DNA from: Dickeya aquatica | GTDB taxonomy: Bacteria; Pseudomonadota; Gammaproteobacteria; Enterobacterales; Enterobacteriaceae | Length of the DNA: 64,000 bases | Direction: 5' to 3' | Assembly (NCBI RefSeq): GCF_900095885.1 | Contig: NZ_LT615367.1 | Location: 2,480,001 to 2,544,000 of the forward strand | In this document: positions 8,718-17,930 of the stretch, in pieces | How positions within the stretch are numbered: the first letter of the stretch is position 1 | How the letters are laid out: each line of letters begins with the position of its first letter | Program-made: the position numbers and the translations under genes | The notes under the pieces: model-generated | What the model saw: the letters and a program-made list of their open reading frames with translations, nothing else | What the model was told of the DNA's origin: nothing | Database searches by the model: none

Positions 8718-9845
8718 ATGGCTGAAGTCATTTTCAACAAACTGGAAAAAGTCTACTCCAACGGTTTCAAAGCCGTACACGGTATCAACCTGACTATCAA
8801 AGACGGCGAGTTCATGGTCATTGTCGGCCCGTCTGGCTGTGCCAAATCCACGACCTTGCGTATGCTGGCAGGTCTGGAAACCATCAGCGGTGGTGAAGTC
8901 CGTATCGGCGAGAAAATTGTAAACAACCTCGCGCCGAAGGATCGCGGTATTGCCATGGTGTTCCAGAACTATGCGCTCTACCCGCACATGACCGTGCGTG
9001 AAAACCTGGCGTTTGGCCTGAAACTGAGCAAAATGCCGAAAGAAAAAATTGATGCCCAGGTTAACGAAGCCGCCAAGATTCTGGAGCTGGACGAACTGAT
9101 GGATCGCCTGCCACGCCAGTTGTCGGGTGGCCAGGCACAGCGTGTGGCAGTAGGCCGCGCGATTGTGAAAAAACCCGATGTCTTCCTGTTCGACGAACCG
9201 TTGTCTAACCTGGATGCTAAACTGCGTGCTTCAATGCGTATCCGTATTTCTGACCTGCACAAGCAGTTGAAGAAAAGCGGCCACCCGGCAACCAGCGTTT
9301 ATGTCACACATGACCAGACCGAAGCCATGACCATGGGTGACCGTATTTGTGTGATGAAGCTCGGTCATATCATGCAGGTGGATACACCAGATAATCTGTA
9401 CCACTTCCCGAAAAATATGTTCGTCGCCGGTTTCATCGGTGCACCGGAAATGAACATCAAAGCGGGTAAATTGCTGCAAGAAAATGGACAAATTCACCTG
9501 CAAATTGGGCAATACGCCATGAGCCTGAATCAAGGCAAGCAGGATAAAGTTCGTGATTATGTTGGCAAAGAAATTTGTTTTGGCGTGCGCCCGGAATATG
9601 TCACGGTATCGGAAACCCCCTTTGACGGCGACCATTTCCAGGGTGAACTGGTACGTGCTGAAAATATGGGTCACGAGTTTTTCATGTATATCAAAGTAAA
9701 CGACTTTGAATTAACCAGCCGTATGCCTTCGGATGAGGCACGCGCGATTATCAATAATGGACTGAACCGCCAAGTGTATTTCCAGTTTGATATGGATAAG
9801 TGCCATATCTTTGATGCAAAAACAGAACAAAATATTTCTCTTTAA
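8718..9845 (+). CDS. togA: Oligogalacturonide ABC transporter ATPase TogA
   Basis: TogA is the ATP-hydrolysing subunit of TogMNAB, 375 residues, of the MalK/UgpC type with a C-terminal regulatory OB-fold domain from about residue 240. The Walker A loop reads GPSGCAKST, with Ala in place of the usual Gly before Lys. Walker B is VFLFDEPLSNLD and the signature LSGGQAQRVAVGRA. The ATG follows TTGAGGA. It is tightly packed between togN and togB (13-base gaps). Confidence 0.96.
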   Translation: MAEVIFNKLEKVYSNGFKAVHGINLTIKDGEFMVIVGPSGCAKSTTLRMLAGLETISGGEVRIGEKIVNNLAPKDRGIAMVFQNYALYPHMTVRENLAFGLKLSKMPKEKIDAQVNEAAKILELDELMDRLPRQLSGGQAQRVAVGRAIVKKPDVFLFDEPLSNLDAKLRASMRIRISDLHKQLKKSGHPATSVYVTHDQTEAMTMGDRICVMKLGHIMQVDTPDNLYHFPKNMFVAGFIGAPEMNIKAGKLLQENGQIHLQIGQYAMSLNQGKQDKVRDYVGKEICFGVRPEYVTVSETPFDGDHFQGELVRAENMGHEFFMYIKVNDFELTSRMPSDEARAIINNGLNRQVYFQFDMDKCHIFDAKTEQNISL

Positions 9846-9858
9846 CAGGAGTAAACCG

Positions 9859-11151
9859 ATGAAAAAAGTAATCCTACGCGCGTTAATTGCTTCATCTCTG
9901 GCTCTGATGGCGCATTCCGCCTTTGCTGAAGAGCAGGTTGATCTGCGTATGTCATGGTGGGGTGGGAATGGCCGCCACCAGGTAACACTGAAAGCCATTG
10001 AAGAATTCCAGAAAAAGTACCCGAATATCAAGGTAAAAGCGGAATACACCGGCTGGGATGGCCACCTTTCCCGTCTGACCACGCAGATTGCCGGTAACAC
10101 TGAGCCGGATGTAATGCAGACAAACTGGAACTGGTTGCCGATTTTCTCCAGAACGGGCGACGGTTTTTATGACCTGAACAAAGTGAAAGATGTGCTGGAC
10201 CTCAGTCAGTTTGATGCCAAAGAACTGCAAGGTACTACTGTTGATGGCAAACTGAACGGCATTCCGATTTCTGTAACCGCTCGCGTGTTTTATTTCAACA
10301 CCGAGACCTGGAAAAAAGCCGGTTTAAGCTACCCGAAAAACTGGGATGAATTACAGAACGCCGGTAAAGTCTTCAAAGAAAAATTGGGTGACCAGTTCTA
10401 CCCGCTGGTGCTGGAGCATCAGGACTCACTGGCGCTGCTGAATTCTTACATGATACAGAAGTACAATATCCCGGCGGTGGATGAGAAAAATAAAAAATTC
10501 TCCTATACCGACGAACAGTGGGTTGAATTCTTCCAGACTTACAAAAAACTGGTTGACGCACATGTTATGCCATCGACGAAATACTATGCGTCTTTCGGCA
10601 AGAGCAACATGTATGAAATGAAGCCCTGGATTGCGGGTGACTGGGGTGGCACTTATATGTGGAACTCCACCATCACCAAGTACTCCGATAACCTGCAACC
10701 ACCCGCTAAACTGGAACTGGGCGCTTACCCAATGCTGGCGGGCGCGAAAGAAGCAGGCCTGTTCTTTAAACCGGCACAGATGCTTTCTATCGGTAAATCC
10801 AGTAAACATCCGAAAGAAGCCGCTATGTTGATCAATTACCTGCTCAACAGCAAAGAAGGGGTTGATGCGCTCGGGCTGGAGCGTGGTGTACCATTAAGCA
10901 AGTCAGCCGTCACACAGTTACGTTCAGCCGGCGTTATTAAAGATAGCGATCCGTCCGTGGCGGGTTTGAATCTGGCGTTGTCCTTACCACATGAAGCCAA
11001 AACATCGCCTTATTTTGATGACCCGCAGATTGTTGCGCTGTTCGGTGACGCTATTCAGTACATCGATTATGGCCAGAAATCTGTTGAAGAAACGGCAAAA
11101 TACTTCCAGCGTCAGGCTGACCGTATTTTGAAACGCGCCATGAAAGAATAA
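9859..11151 (+). CDS. togB: Oligogalacturonide-binding periplasmic protein TogB
   Basis: TogB is the periplasmic solute-binding protein of TogMNAB and is known to contribute to chemotaxis towards oligogalacturonides in Dickeya. It has 430 residues. A signal peptide spans residues 1-24 (charged MKK, hydrophobic core, cleavage after AFA), and the mature protein has the fold of sugar-binding proteins of the family 1 type (LRMSWWGGNGRHQ at its start). The start is at 9859 because AACAGGAG precedes it and the signal peptide begins there. A strong terminator follows. Confidence 0.96.
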   Translation: MKKVILRALIASSLALMAHSAFAEEQVDLRMSWWGGNGRHQVTLKAIEEFQKKYPNIKVKAEYTGWDGHLSRLTTQIAGNTEPDVMQTNWNWLPIFSRTGDGFYDLNKVKDVLDLSQFDAKELQGTTVDGKLNGIPISVTARVFYFNTETWKKAGLSYPKNWDELQNAGKVFKEKLGDQFYPLVLEHQDSLALLNSYMIQKYNIPAVDEKNKKFSYTDEQWVEFFQTYKKLVDAHVMPSTKYYASFGKSNMYEMKPWIAGDWGGTYMWNSTITKYSDNLQPPAKLELGAYPMLAGAKEAGLFFKPAQMLSIGKSSKHPKEAAMLINYLLNSKEGVDALGLERGVPLSKSAVTQLRSAGVIKDSDPSVAGLNLALSLPHEAKTSPYFDDPQIVALFGDAIQYIDYGQKSVEETAKYFQRQADRILKRAMKE

Positions 11152-11185
11152 GTAAAAATATAAACCTTAGCTTGTTGTTTATTTC

Positions 11186-11214
11186 AAGCCCCGTCTAACA
11201 GCGGGGCTTTTTTA
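11186..11214 (+). terminator. Terminator after togB
   Basis: The stem AAGCCCCG with CGGGGCTT is followed by TTTTTATT, 35 bases after togB. It separates pelW-togMNAB from kdgM, although read-through is possible. Confidence 0.9.
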
Positions 11215-11218
11215 TTAA

Positions 11219-11308
11219 AAATGAAACATAATGACGTACTCTGTCGATCATGGTCACAATTTGAAATCATTTTGAATTTATTGTGAATTCAGAGGATCAA
11301 GATCACAA
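11219..11308. promoter_or_regulatory. kdgM control region with KdgR-like and CRP-like sites
   Basis: Two KdgR-like sequences are visible: AATGAAACATAATGAC (about 11220-11235) and TTTGAAATCATTTTGAAT (about 11260-11277). Further on, TTGTGA (11281-11286) and TCACAA (11303-11308) form an inverted pair of CRP-type half-sites whose spacing (16 bases) is wider than a single CRP site. Control of kdgM by KdgR and CRP is established in Dickeya; the boxes here are my reading. Confidence 0.6.
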
Positions 11309-11406
11309 AACAAATTTAAATAATCCATAAAATAGAACTTGTTCAATAAGAACACATCGATTTGTTTTTATTTTTTCTTTATCTATATGTATGTAGGGAA
11401 AGCACA

Positions 11407-12141
11407 ATGAAGATTAAATTATTATCTCTGGCTATTGCCTCTCTGGTTAGCGTTAATGCTCTGGCTGTATCCATCGACTACCGCCATGAAATGACGGATA
11501 ACGCTAAAGTTGGACATAAAGACCGGCTGTTAATTTCTCATCGTTTTGCTAATGGTTTTGGATTATCTTCCGAAGTCAAATGGGCCCAATCCGGCAGGGA
11601 TAACAACCCAAACAAACCATTTCATGAACAAGTCAGTAATGGAACCGAAGTCGTTGCCAGCTACGTGTATAAAATTAATGATATGTTCTCGATTGAACCA
11701 GGTTTATCTTTAGAATCAGATAGTAATGCAAATAACTATCGTCCATATCTGCGTGGAAAAGTAAACATTACCGAAGATCTCTCTGCTTCACTACGTTATC
11801 GCCCTTATTTTAAACGCATGAGTGGCAATATTAACGTGGTCACTAATGGTGTAGCCAAAGATACCAGTGAAAGCGGTTATAACCTGACGGCAAATATTGC
11901 CTATAATTTCTTGAAAGATTACTCTGTCGAGTATGAACTGGATTATAAACACTCAACCAAGGCTGGTTCTGAATACTTCCAGTCCGATAAAGAAAACTAC
12001 AAGTTTGAGCACGATGTCAAACTTGCATATAAAATTGATAAAAACTGGAAGCCATATATGGCAATTGGTAACGTCCCCGGTAATAAAAACACCGACGAAC
12101 GCCAAACCCGCTATCGCGTTGGCTTGCAATACAGCTTCTAA
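11407..12141 (+). CDS. kdgM: Oligogalacturonate-specific outer-membrane porin KdgM
   Basis: KdgM is a 12-stranded beta-barrel channel that admits acidic pectin fragments through the outer membrane. The precursor has 244 residues, with a signal peptide ending at residue 20 (...SVNALA) and a mature start VSIDYRHEM. Alternating aromatic strands run to the end, and the last residues YSF form the beta-barrel C-terminal signal. The start at 11407 was chosen by the signal peptide and the upstream AGGGAAAGCACA; an in-frame ATG 15 codons earlier would disrupt the signal peptide. It has its own control region after the togB terminator. Confidence 0.97.
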   Translation: MKIKLLSLAIASLVSVNALAVSIDYRHEMTDNAKVGHKDRLLISHRFANGFGLSSEVKWAQSGRDNNPNKPFHEQVSNGTEVVASYVYKINDMFSIEPGLSLESDSNANNYRPYLRGKVNITEDLSASLRYRPYFKRMSGNINVVTNGVAKDTSESGYNLTANIAYNFLKDYSVEYELDYKHSTKAGSEYFQSDKENYKFEHDVKLAYKIDKNWKPYMAIGNVPGNKNTDERQTRYRVGLQYSF

Positions 12142-12318
12142 TTTTGCACTGTCCGTGGCACCTGAAATAAGGTGCCAAAATGGGTGAACATGTTGTCGGC
12201 AATATGATAATATGAACATCTGGGTTAATACCTGACGGAGATTAACCAATCCATCAATTCGTCGTTAAAATTTCTGTGTCCATGTCCCTTGCCGGGATTG
12301 ATATTATTCGCCACTTTG

Positions 12319-12362
12319 GGTAAACATTTTATTCTCTTCGATAAGATGTTTACCTTTTTTTT
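12319..12362 (+). terminator. Terminator between kdgM and paeX
   Basis: The stem GGTAAACAT with ATGTTTACC encloses a second short stem (TCTT/AAGA) and is followed by eight U residues and ATT. It lies 178 bases after the kdgM stop, unusually far for a simple gene end. Confidence 0.88.
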
Positions 12363-12558
12363 ATTCCTCACATACTCATGATGACATAACCTCCGCATCG
12401 CCAGAAATGACGCTTTTTTCGGCTTAATCCCATAAAAGGTAAAACGAGAATAATACCCGCCATCCTCTCAGCAGTAAAAAAACGATCCGCTTCTCAATTT
12501 AAGCTATATGCCCTTTTACGCACGCTTCACCAAAAGAGTATGATTTCTGCTATCACCA

Positions 12559-12599
12559 GCGAGGGGGATCGCGTGAAAAAACCTATGCGTCCCCCTCGC
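12559..12599 (+). repeat. Long hairpin in front of paeX
   Basis: A perfect 10-base-pair inverted repeat (GCGAGGGGGA at 12559-12568, TCCCCCTCGC at 12590-12599) with a 21-base loop ends 40 bases before paeX. It has no U-tract, so it is either an mRNA leader structure or a protein-binding site. Confidence 0.6.
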
Positions 12600-12639
12600 C
12601 TGTTATGGATATCAATAATGAACCAGCGAGTGGAATATT

Positions 12640-13620
12640 ATGCGTAGAAATATGCGTCAAAAAAGGATATTAGCAACTCTCTTCGCGTTATCGGTTAGTC
12701 AGGTTGCGCATGCCGAAATGACTTTTCCTGTCTGGCCGCAAGGCGATGCGCCCGGCGCAATAACCTCTTCCGTCCAGCAGATGACCACTGAACGCAGTAA
12801 AGACCCTTCCCTGCCCGATCGCGCCGTAACCGGTATACGCCGCCCGGAAATCACGGTTTATCTGCCTGAAAAACCCAATGGGATTGCACTGCTGGTTACA
12901 CCTGGTGGCTCTTATCAACGCGTGGTACTGGATAAAGAGGGAAGCGATCTCGCCCCCTTTTTCAATCAACAGGGCTACACCTTATTTGTGATGACGTATC
13001 GCATGCCCGGTGAAGGTCATCAGGAAGGTGCAGATGCACCACTGGCGGATGCACAGCGGGCCATTCGCACCCTGCGCGCCCAGGCTACGCAATGGCATAT
13101 TGACCCGCAACGCATTGGTATTATGGGCTTCTCCGCCGGTGGGCATGTTGCCGCCAGCCTGGGAACGGGCTTTGGTCGCACGGTATATTCGCCACAGGAT
13201 GATATCGATAAAGTCAATGCACGCCCCGACTTCATGGTTTTGATGTACCCGGTTATTTCTATGCAAGAGGCCATCGCTCATGCAGGTTCACGCAACGCAT
13301 TAATTGGCGCGCATCCCGATAGTGTACAAATTGAGCGTTATTCGGCAGAAAAACAGGTAACGGAACAAACACCGCCCACCTTCCTGGCTCATGCCATCGA
13401 CGATCCTTCGGTTGTCGTTGATAACAGCCTGGTCATGCTGGCCGCATTAAGAGCCCATCATGTTCCGGCGGAAATTCACCTGTTTGCTCAGGGAAAACAT
13501 GGCTTTGGTATCCGTGGCACGGTCGGATTACCTGCCGCACACTGGCCTTTGCTCGTCGATAGCTGGATAAAATCGCTACAACTGGATAAACGTTCAAGTA
13601 ATCAAACAGATAAAACATAA
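12640..13620 (+). CDS. paeX: Periplasmic pectin acetylesterase PaeX
   Basis: PaeX removes acetyl groups from oligogalacturonides in the periplasm so that lyases and transporters can handle them. It is an alpha/beta-hydrolase of 326 residues. The nucleophile elbow GFSAGG is around residue 165, followed by HAIDDPSV and GKHGFG as likely acid and histidine segments. Two starts are possible. The ATG at 12640 has GAGTGG at good spacing. The ATG at 12652 would give 322 residues with a 21-residue signal peptide ending in AHA, the form I recall for Dickeya PaeX. Either way the protein is exported. Confidence 0.94.
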   Translation: MRRNMRQKRILATLFALSVSQVAHAEMTFPVWPQGDAPGAITSSVQQMTTERSKDPSLPDRAVTGIRRPEITVYLPEKPNGIALLVTPGGSYQRVVLDKEGSDLAPFFNQQGYTLFVMTYRMPGEGHQEGADAPLADAQRAIRTLRAQATQWHIDPQRIGIMGFSAGGHVAASLGTGFGRTVYSPQDDIDKVNARPDFMVLMYPVISMQEAIAHAGSRNALIGAHPDSVQIERYSAEKQVTEQTPPTFLAHAIDDPSVVVDNSLVMLAALRAHHVPAEIHLFAQGKHGFGIRGTVGLPAAHWPLLVDSWIKSLQLDKRSSNQTDKT

Positions 13621-13664
13621 TACGTTACACTGTCATCCCTTTCGCAGCCCATGACAATCTTTTA

Positions 13665-13684
13665 TACTGTATAAAATGACAGTT
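13665..13684. promoter_or_regulatory. LexA (SOS) box upstream of ydjM
   Basis: CTGTATAAAATGACAG at 13667-13682 is a full CTGT-N8-ACAG SOS box with TA flanking it on the left. It ends 18 bases before the ydjM start and would overlap the promoter. E. coli ydjM is a known LexA-regulated gene, which supports the reading. Confidence 0.8.
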
Positions 13685-13700
13685 TTTTTTGAGAAAGTTC

Positions 13701-14279
13701 ATGACTGCGGAAGGCCATCTCCTGTTTGCTGTTGCCAGCGCTATCTTCGCTAAAAAAGCAGAATTATCCCCCGCACTGGCAACGGGAGACTGGTGGCATA
13801 TCATTCCTGCGGCCCTGCTCACCGCGCTCTTGCCTGACATTGACCACCCCAGTTCAGTGCTCGGCCAGCGTTTGAAATGGATTTCGGTTCCTGTGTCCAG
13901 GCTATGTGGCCACCGGGGTTTCACCCACAGCCTGCTGGCCATTCTGGCTGGCGTATATGTTATTCGCACCCGGCTTCCCGCTGACTGGCCATTACCCGCA
14001 GATGTTTATCACGCCATGATTGTCGGGTATCTCAGCCATATTGCGGCCGATATGCTGACCACTGCGGGTGTACCACTGTTATGGCCTTGCCGCTGGCGTT
14101 TTCGCCTACCGTTACTCAATAGCAATAAAGGCAACCAGTTTGAGCGAGTACTGTGTCTTGGTCTGATAATCTTTATGTTATGGCAACCTCAGCAACCGCT
14201 CGAAACCTGGTCTCGCAGTGAACCCGTAAAGCGAGTACACCAGTGGGGATGGCAGTTGCGCCAGTTACTGCTGCCGTGA
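13701..14279 (+). CDS. ydjM: SOS-inducible inner-membrane protein YdjM
   Basis: A membrane-bound metal-dependent hydrolase of the YdjM/DUF457 family, 192 residues against 196 in E. coli. The family motif HRGFTHSLLA is near residue 74, together with LLPDIDHPSS and YLSHIAADML, whose His and Asp residues could bind a metal. Three to four hydrophobic segments are present. The start MTAEGHLL at 13701 follows GAGAAAG. The LexA box directly upstream predicts induction by DNA damage; the biochemical role is unknown. Confidence 0.9.
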   Translation: MTAEGHLLFAVASAIFAKKAELSPALATGDWWHIIPAALLTALLPDIDHPSSVLGQRLKWISVPVSRLCGHRGFTHSLLAILAGVYVIRTRLPADWPLPADVYHAMIVGYLSHIAADMLTTAGVPLLWPCRWRFRLPLLNSNKGNQFERVLCLGLIIFMLWQPQQPLETWSRSEPVKRVHQWGWQLRQLLLP

Positions 14280-14411
14280 TTGACTGCCCTTTTGTTATTC
14301 CATTCTCATAGGTCAATGTTCCCCATCCCTATAACATCGGCATAAAAGACCTGCTATTCTACGCGCCGGTCATGCTGTGTTGGCCGTTATCATCAAAACA
14401 GGAGAAGTGGG

Positions 14412-15803
14412 ATGAATTTTCCGCTGATAATAAATGTGGTTATTTTTGCTGTACTGCTCATCGCCTTAGGGTATGGCAGTCAACGAAACGGCAGCCTGTC
14501 GCGCAATGTATTGCTTGGGCTGGTCATCGGGGTGCTATTTGGTCTGGCCTTGCACCTGGTTTATGGTGATGACAATCTGGTTATAAAACAATCGATTGCC
14601 TGGTTCAACATCGTTGGCAACGGGTATGTGCAGTTGTTGCAGATGATCGTCATGCCGCTGGTGTTCGTATCGATTCTTAACTCGGTCGCCCGCTTACATA
14701 ACGCCTCTTCCCTGGGAAAAATCAGCCTGCTGTCACTGGGAACCCTACTGCTGACAACCTTCATCGCCGCGCTGATCGGTATTGTTGTCACAAACCTGTT
14801 CGGTCTTACTGCATCAGGCCTGGTGCAAGGAGCACAGGAAAACGCACGCCTGTCCACCCTTCAGACCAGCTACATTGGCAAAGTCGCCGACTTAAACGTG
14901 CCTCAGTTGCTGTTGTCATTTATCCCTAAAAATCCGTTTGCCGATTTGACCGGTGCTAATCCCACCTCGATTATCAGCGTGGTTATTTTCGCAGCTTTTC
15001 TGGGTGTCGCCGCTTTGCAGCTACAAAAAGAGCACGCCGAGAAAGGCCAACAGGTCTTAAGCGCCATCGAAACGCTCCAATCCTGGGTCATGAAGCTGGT
15101 ACGTCTGGTGATGCGCCTGACACCCTATGGTGTCATGGCACTCATGACCAAAATGGTCGCCAGCTCCAATCTGCAAGATATCCTGAAACTTGGCGGATTT
15201 GTGGTTGCCTCCTACCTTGGCCTGGCCCTGATGTTTGGTGTCCATGCCGTGCTGTTAGCCTTGACCGGCATTAACCCGGTGCGTTTTTATCGCAAGATTT
15301 GGCCCGTACTGAGCTTCGCGTTTACCAGCCGCTCAAGCGCGGCGACTATTCCACTGAATATCGAAGCGCAAACGCGCCGCATTGGCGTACCGGAGTCAAT
15401 TGCCAGTTTCGCGGCCTCGTTTGGTACAACCATCGGGCAAAATGGGTGTGCCGGTCTTTACCCTGCCATGCTGGCCGTCATGGTTGCGCCAACCGTGGGG
15501 ATAAACCCTCTTGACCCACTATGGATAGCCACCCTCGCCGGTATTGTTACGATAAGCTCTGCGGGTGTCGCCGGTGTTGGCGGTGGAGCCACCTTCGCAG
15601 CGCTGATAGTGCTACCGGCGATGGGATTGCCCGTCACGCTGGTGGCACTGTTGATCTCGATTGAGCCGCTGATTGATATGGGACGTACTGCACTTAACGT
15701 CAGTGGCTCGATGACAGCTGGCACCGTGACCAGTCAATTGCTTAAACAGACAGACAAAGCCGTATTCGATCAAGATGATCAAGCGGCATTAACATCTCGC
15801 TGA
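14412..15803 (+). CDS. tcyP: L-cystine transporter TcyP
   Basis: TcyP (YdjN) is a sodium- or proton-coupled importer of cystine of the dicarboxylate/amino acid:cation symporter family. The length of 463 residues equals that of the E. coli protein. About eight transmembrane helices are visible. The family motifs of the re-entrant loops are [16 protein letters not shown] (serine-rich HP1) and [28 protein letters not shown] forms HP2. The ATG follows CAGGAGAAG. It is transcribed alone, between ydjM and nadE. Confidence 0.95.
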   Translation: MNFPLIINVVIFAVLLIALGYGSQRNGSLSRNVLLGLVIGVLFGLALHLVYGDDNLVIKQSIAWFNIVGNGYVQLLQMIVMPLVFVSILNSVARLHNASSLGKISLLSLGTLLLTTFIAALIGIVVTNLFGLTASGLVQGAQENARLSTLQTSYIGKVADLNVPQLLLSFIPKNPFADLTGANPTSIISVVIFAAFLGVAALQLQKEHAEKGQQVLSAIETLQSWVMKLVRLVMRLTPYGVMALMTKMVASSNLQDILKLGGFVVASYLGLALMFGVHAVLLALTGINPVRFYRKIWPVLSFAFTSRSSAATIPLNIEAQTRRIGVPESIASFAASFGTTIGQNGCAGLYPAMLAVMVAPTVGINPLDPLWIATLAGIVTISSAGVAGVGGGATFAALIVLPAMGLPVTLVALLISIEPLIDMGRTALNVSGSMTAGTVTSQLLKQTDKAVFDQDDQAALTSR

Positions 15804-15822
15804 TCCACACATCGACACGCTC

Positions 15823-15853
15823 ATCCATGCCCGGCCTTCGCTGTGGCATGGAT
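15823..15853 (+). terminator. Hairpin after tcyP
   Basis: The stem ATCCATGCC with GGCATGGAT (13-base loop) lies 20 bases after the tcyP stop and is followed by AGTGTTTG. It is a likely but weak terminator because the U-tract is poor. Confidence 0.5.
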
Positions 15854-16051
15854 AGTGTTTGTCAGGAATAGACATTCACGTTCTTTCTTATCCACCCAGG
15901 CAGCCTAACTGGCTGATAGCTGGTGAAAAAGCCCCCGCTTCGCTGTAAATCCCCTGCTTTCGCTTGTTCTTTTGCCCAGCCGGAATTAACTTTAGTCTCT
16001 GGCGATGTGAATAATTATTCTGTCACATCAACCATTTCAGGAGAGGGCGAC

Positions 16052-16876
16052 ATGTCACTACAGCGAGAAATCATTGCAGCACTCGGTGTGAAAAGCACCA
16101 TTGACCCGGCACACGAAATTCGGGTGAGTGTGGATTTTTTAAAGCATTATCTGAAAGCACACCCGTTCGTCAAAAGCCTGGTGCTGGGTATTAGCGGCGG
16201 TCAGGACTCAACACTGACCGGCAAACTTTGCCAGACAGCTATCACCGAACTACGGGCCGAAACCGGAAAAACAGATTATCAGTTCATTGCGGTCAGGTTG
16301 CCTTACGGCGTGCAGGCGGACGAGCAGGATTGCCAGGATGCGATTGCCTTTATCCAGCCCGATCGCGTCCTGACGGTAAATATCAAGCCTGCCGTCGATG
16401 CCAGCGAAGCGACACTGCGCGATATAGGTATTGAATTGTCAGATTTCATCAAAGGTAACGAGAAAGCCCGCGAGCGTATGAAAGCCCAGTACAGCATTGC
16501 AGGTATGAACGCCGGCCTGGTTGTTGGCACCGACCATGCTGCCGAGGCGGTAACGGGCTTTTTCACCAAGTACGGCGATGGCGGAACCGATATCAACCCG
16601 ATATTCCGGCTTAACAAGCGCCAGGGCAAAGCGCTGCTGGCGCTACTGGGTTGCCCTTCTCATCTTTATACCAAGGCCCCCACAGCGGATCTCGAAGATA
16701 ATCGCCCCGCGCTACCCGATGAGATGGCATTAGGCATTACCTACGAGAAAATCGATGACTATCTGGAAGGAAAATCGCTTGAGCCGTTAGATGTAGCCAT
16801 CATTGAAAGCTGGTATCGCAAAACCGAGCACAAGCGCCGCCCACCGGTTACGGTTTTTGATGACTTCTGGCGCTGA
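16052..16876 (+). CDS. nadE: NH3-dependent NAD+ synthetase NadE
   Basis: NadE makes NAD+ from deamido-NAD+, ATP and ammonia, the last step of NAD synthesis. It has 274 residues (275 in E. coli). The ATP-pyrophosphatase loop SGGQDSTL lies near residue 52, followed by [16 protein letters not shown] and VGTDHAAEA. The start MSLQREII at 16052 follows GGAGAGGGCGAC. An in-frame open stretch upstream has no homology and was not used. A terminator follows. Confidence 0.97.
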   Translation: MSLQREIIAALGVKSTIDPAHEIRVSVDFLKHYLKAHPFVKSLVLGISGGQDSTLTGKLCQTAITELRAETGKTDYQFIAVRLPYGVQADEQDCQDAIAFIQPDRVLTVNIKPAVDASEATLRDIGIELSDFIKGNEKARERMKAQYSIAGMNAGLVVGTDHAAEAVTGFFTKYGDGGTDINPIFRLNKRQGKALLALLGCPSHLYTKAPTADLEDNRPALPDEMALGITYEKIDDYLEGKSLEPLDVAIIESWYRKTEHKRRPPVTVFDDFWR

Positions 16877-16890
16877 TAGCGCCAGCCAAT

Positions 16891-16924
16891 GTGCGGGTGA
16901 AGGCATCAGCGCCCGCACGTTTTA
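16891..16924 (+). terminator. Terminator of nadE
   Basis: The stem GTGCGGG (16891-16897) with CCCGCAC (16912-16918) is followed by GTTTTA, 15 bases after nadE. Confidence 0.75.
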
Positions 16925-16966
16925 TGGTGTGACAAAGACACCCTCATTTCACTTACCGGGGACATC

Positions 16967-17851
16967 ATGACGCTTCACCGCGCGACGCTTGCGGGGCTAC
17001 TGGCAATTGCACTGTGGAGTACATCCGTCGGCCTCATCCGCAGCCTGAGCGAATCATTGGGAGCCCTCGGCGGTGCCGCGATGATTTACACCACCAGCGC
17101 ACTCTGCCTGTTTCTTTTTGGTCACCGCGTGTCACTGCGCTCACACGATAAAGTTTACCTGTTACTCGGCGGTGTATTGTTTGTCAGTTATGAAATTTGC
17201 TTTTCACTATCGATTGGTCTGGCTCAAAACCGAGCGCAGGCGATGGAACTGGGGATGGTGAACTATTTATGGCCCTGCCTGACGATATTGTTTTCACTGT
17301 TTATCAATCAGCAAAAAAGCCGCCTGGGACTGTGGCCCGGTTTAGCACTCTCTGTCACCGGTATTTTGTGGATATTAAAAGGCGATGGAGCCTGGTCTGC
17401 CGCGTTAATGTGGCAAAATATCAGCGCTAACCCACCGGCCTACGGCATGGCGCTGATAGCAGCATTAGTCTGGGCACTCTACTGCAATATTTCCCGCCGC
17501 TTTGGCGCAGGAAAAAGCGCAATCGCGCTTTTCTTCAGTATCGTCGCGGCCATTCTCTGGTTGCAGTACCTGGTCAGCGCATCAATACCGCTGGTTTTCT
17601 CATTACGAACCGGGCTGGAATTGCTGTTTATCGGCAGCGCTACCGCGCTGGCTTATGCGGCCTGGGACTTCGGCATCCAGCAAGGTAATCTGGCACTCCT
17701 GGCAACCGCCTCCTATTTCACGCCAATACTCACCACACTGATAGCCGCACTGTGGTTGCACACTCTTCCCGGAGCAGCATTCTGGCAGGGGGTAGTGATG
17801 GTAACAGGAGGCTCGTTGCTCTGCTGGCTGGCCACGCGAACGATCGATTAA
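16967..17851 (+). CDS. yddG: Aromatic amino acid exporter YddG
   Basis: YddG is an inner-membrane exporter of aromatic amino acids of the drug/metabolite transporter (EamA) superfamily. It has 294 residues, one more than E. coli YddG, with ten hydrophobic helices and two EamA repeats. Typical stretches are LWSTSVGLIRSLSESLG, GMVNYLWPCLTILF and GGSLLCWLATR at the end. A GGGGA ribosome binding site precedes the ATG. It stands alone between nadE and the ygbA-like gene. Confidence 0.92.
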   Translation: MTLHRATLAGLLAIALWSTSVGLIRSLSESLGALGGAAMIYTTSALCLFLFGHRVSLRSHDKVYLLLGGVLFVSYEICFSLSIGLAQNRAQAMELGMVNYLWPCLTILFSLFINQQKSRLGLWPGLALSVTGILWILKGDGAWSAALMWQNISANPPAYGMALIAALVWALYCNISRRFGAGKSAIALFFSIVAAILWLQYLVSASIPLVFSLRTGLELLFIGSATALAYAAWDFGIQQGNLALLATASYFTPILTTLIAALWLHTLPGAAFWQGVVMVTGGSLLCWLATRTID

Positions 17852-17878
17852 TCCGCGCCAGCGCAAAGTTCCAACCAA

Positions 17879-17901
17879 AAGTTGCATATAAAATATAATT
17901 T
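17879..17901. promoter_or_regulatory. Possible NsrR site and promoter of the ygbA-like gene
   Basis: AAGTTGCATATAAAA begins with a good match to the NsrR half-site (AAGATGCATTT), and an AT-rich TATAATTTA follows, which contains a perfect TATAAT -10 box. The site is 30-50 bases before the ATG. E. coli ygbA is under the nitric-oxide-sensing repressor NsrR, which makes the reading plausible. The second half-site is weak. Confidence 0.45.
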
Positions 17902-17930
17902 AAACCCTGTTTATTGGCGCGTAATGAATA

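Larger units (their letters stand above)
12142..12639 (+). other. Intergenic region between kdgM and paeX
   Basis: No coding sequence. It holds a hairpin without U-tract directly after kdgM (TGGCACC 12156-12162 with GGTGCCA 12171-12177), a strong terminator at 12319-12362, and a 10-base-pair hairpin at 12559-12599 in front of paeX. The 140 bases between the first hairpin and the terminator could be a 3'-end-derived or independent small RNA. Confidence 0.6.

Noticed and set aside
16228..16434. Short open frames within nadE and similar genes in alternative frames
   Set aside because: All lie fully inside conserved genes and show no start signals or recognisable domains.
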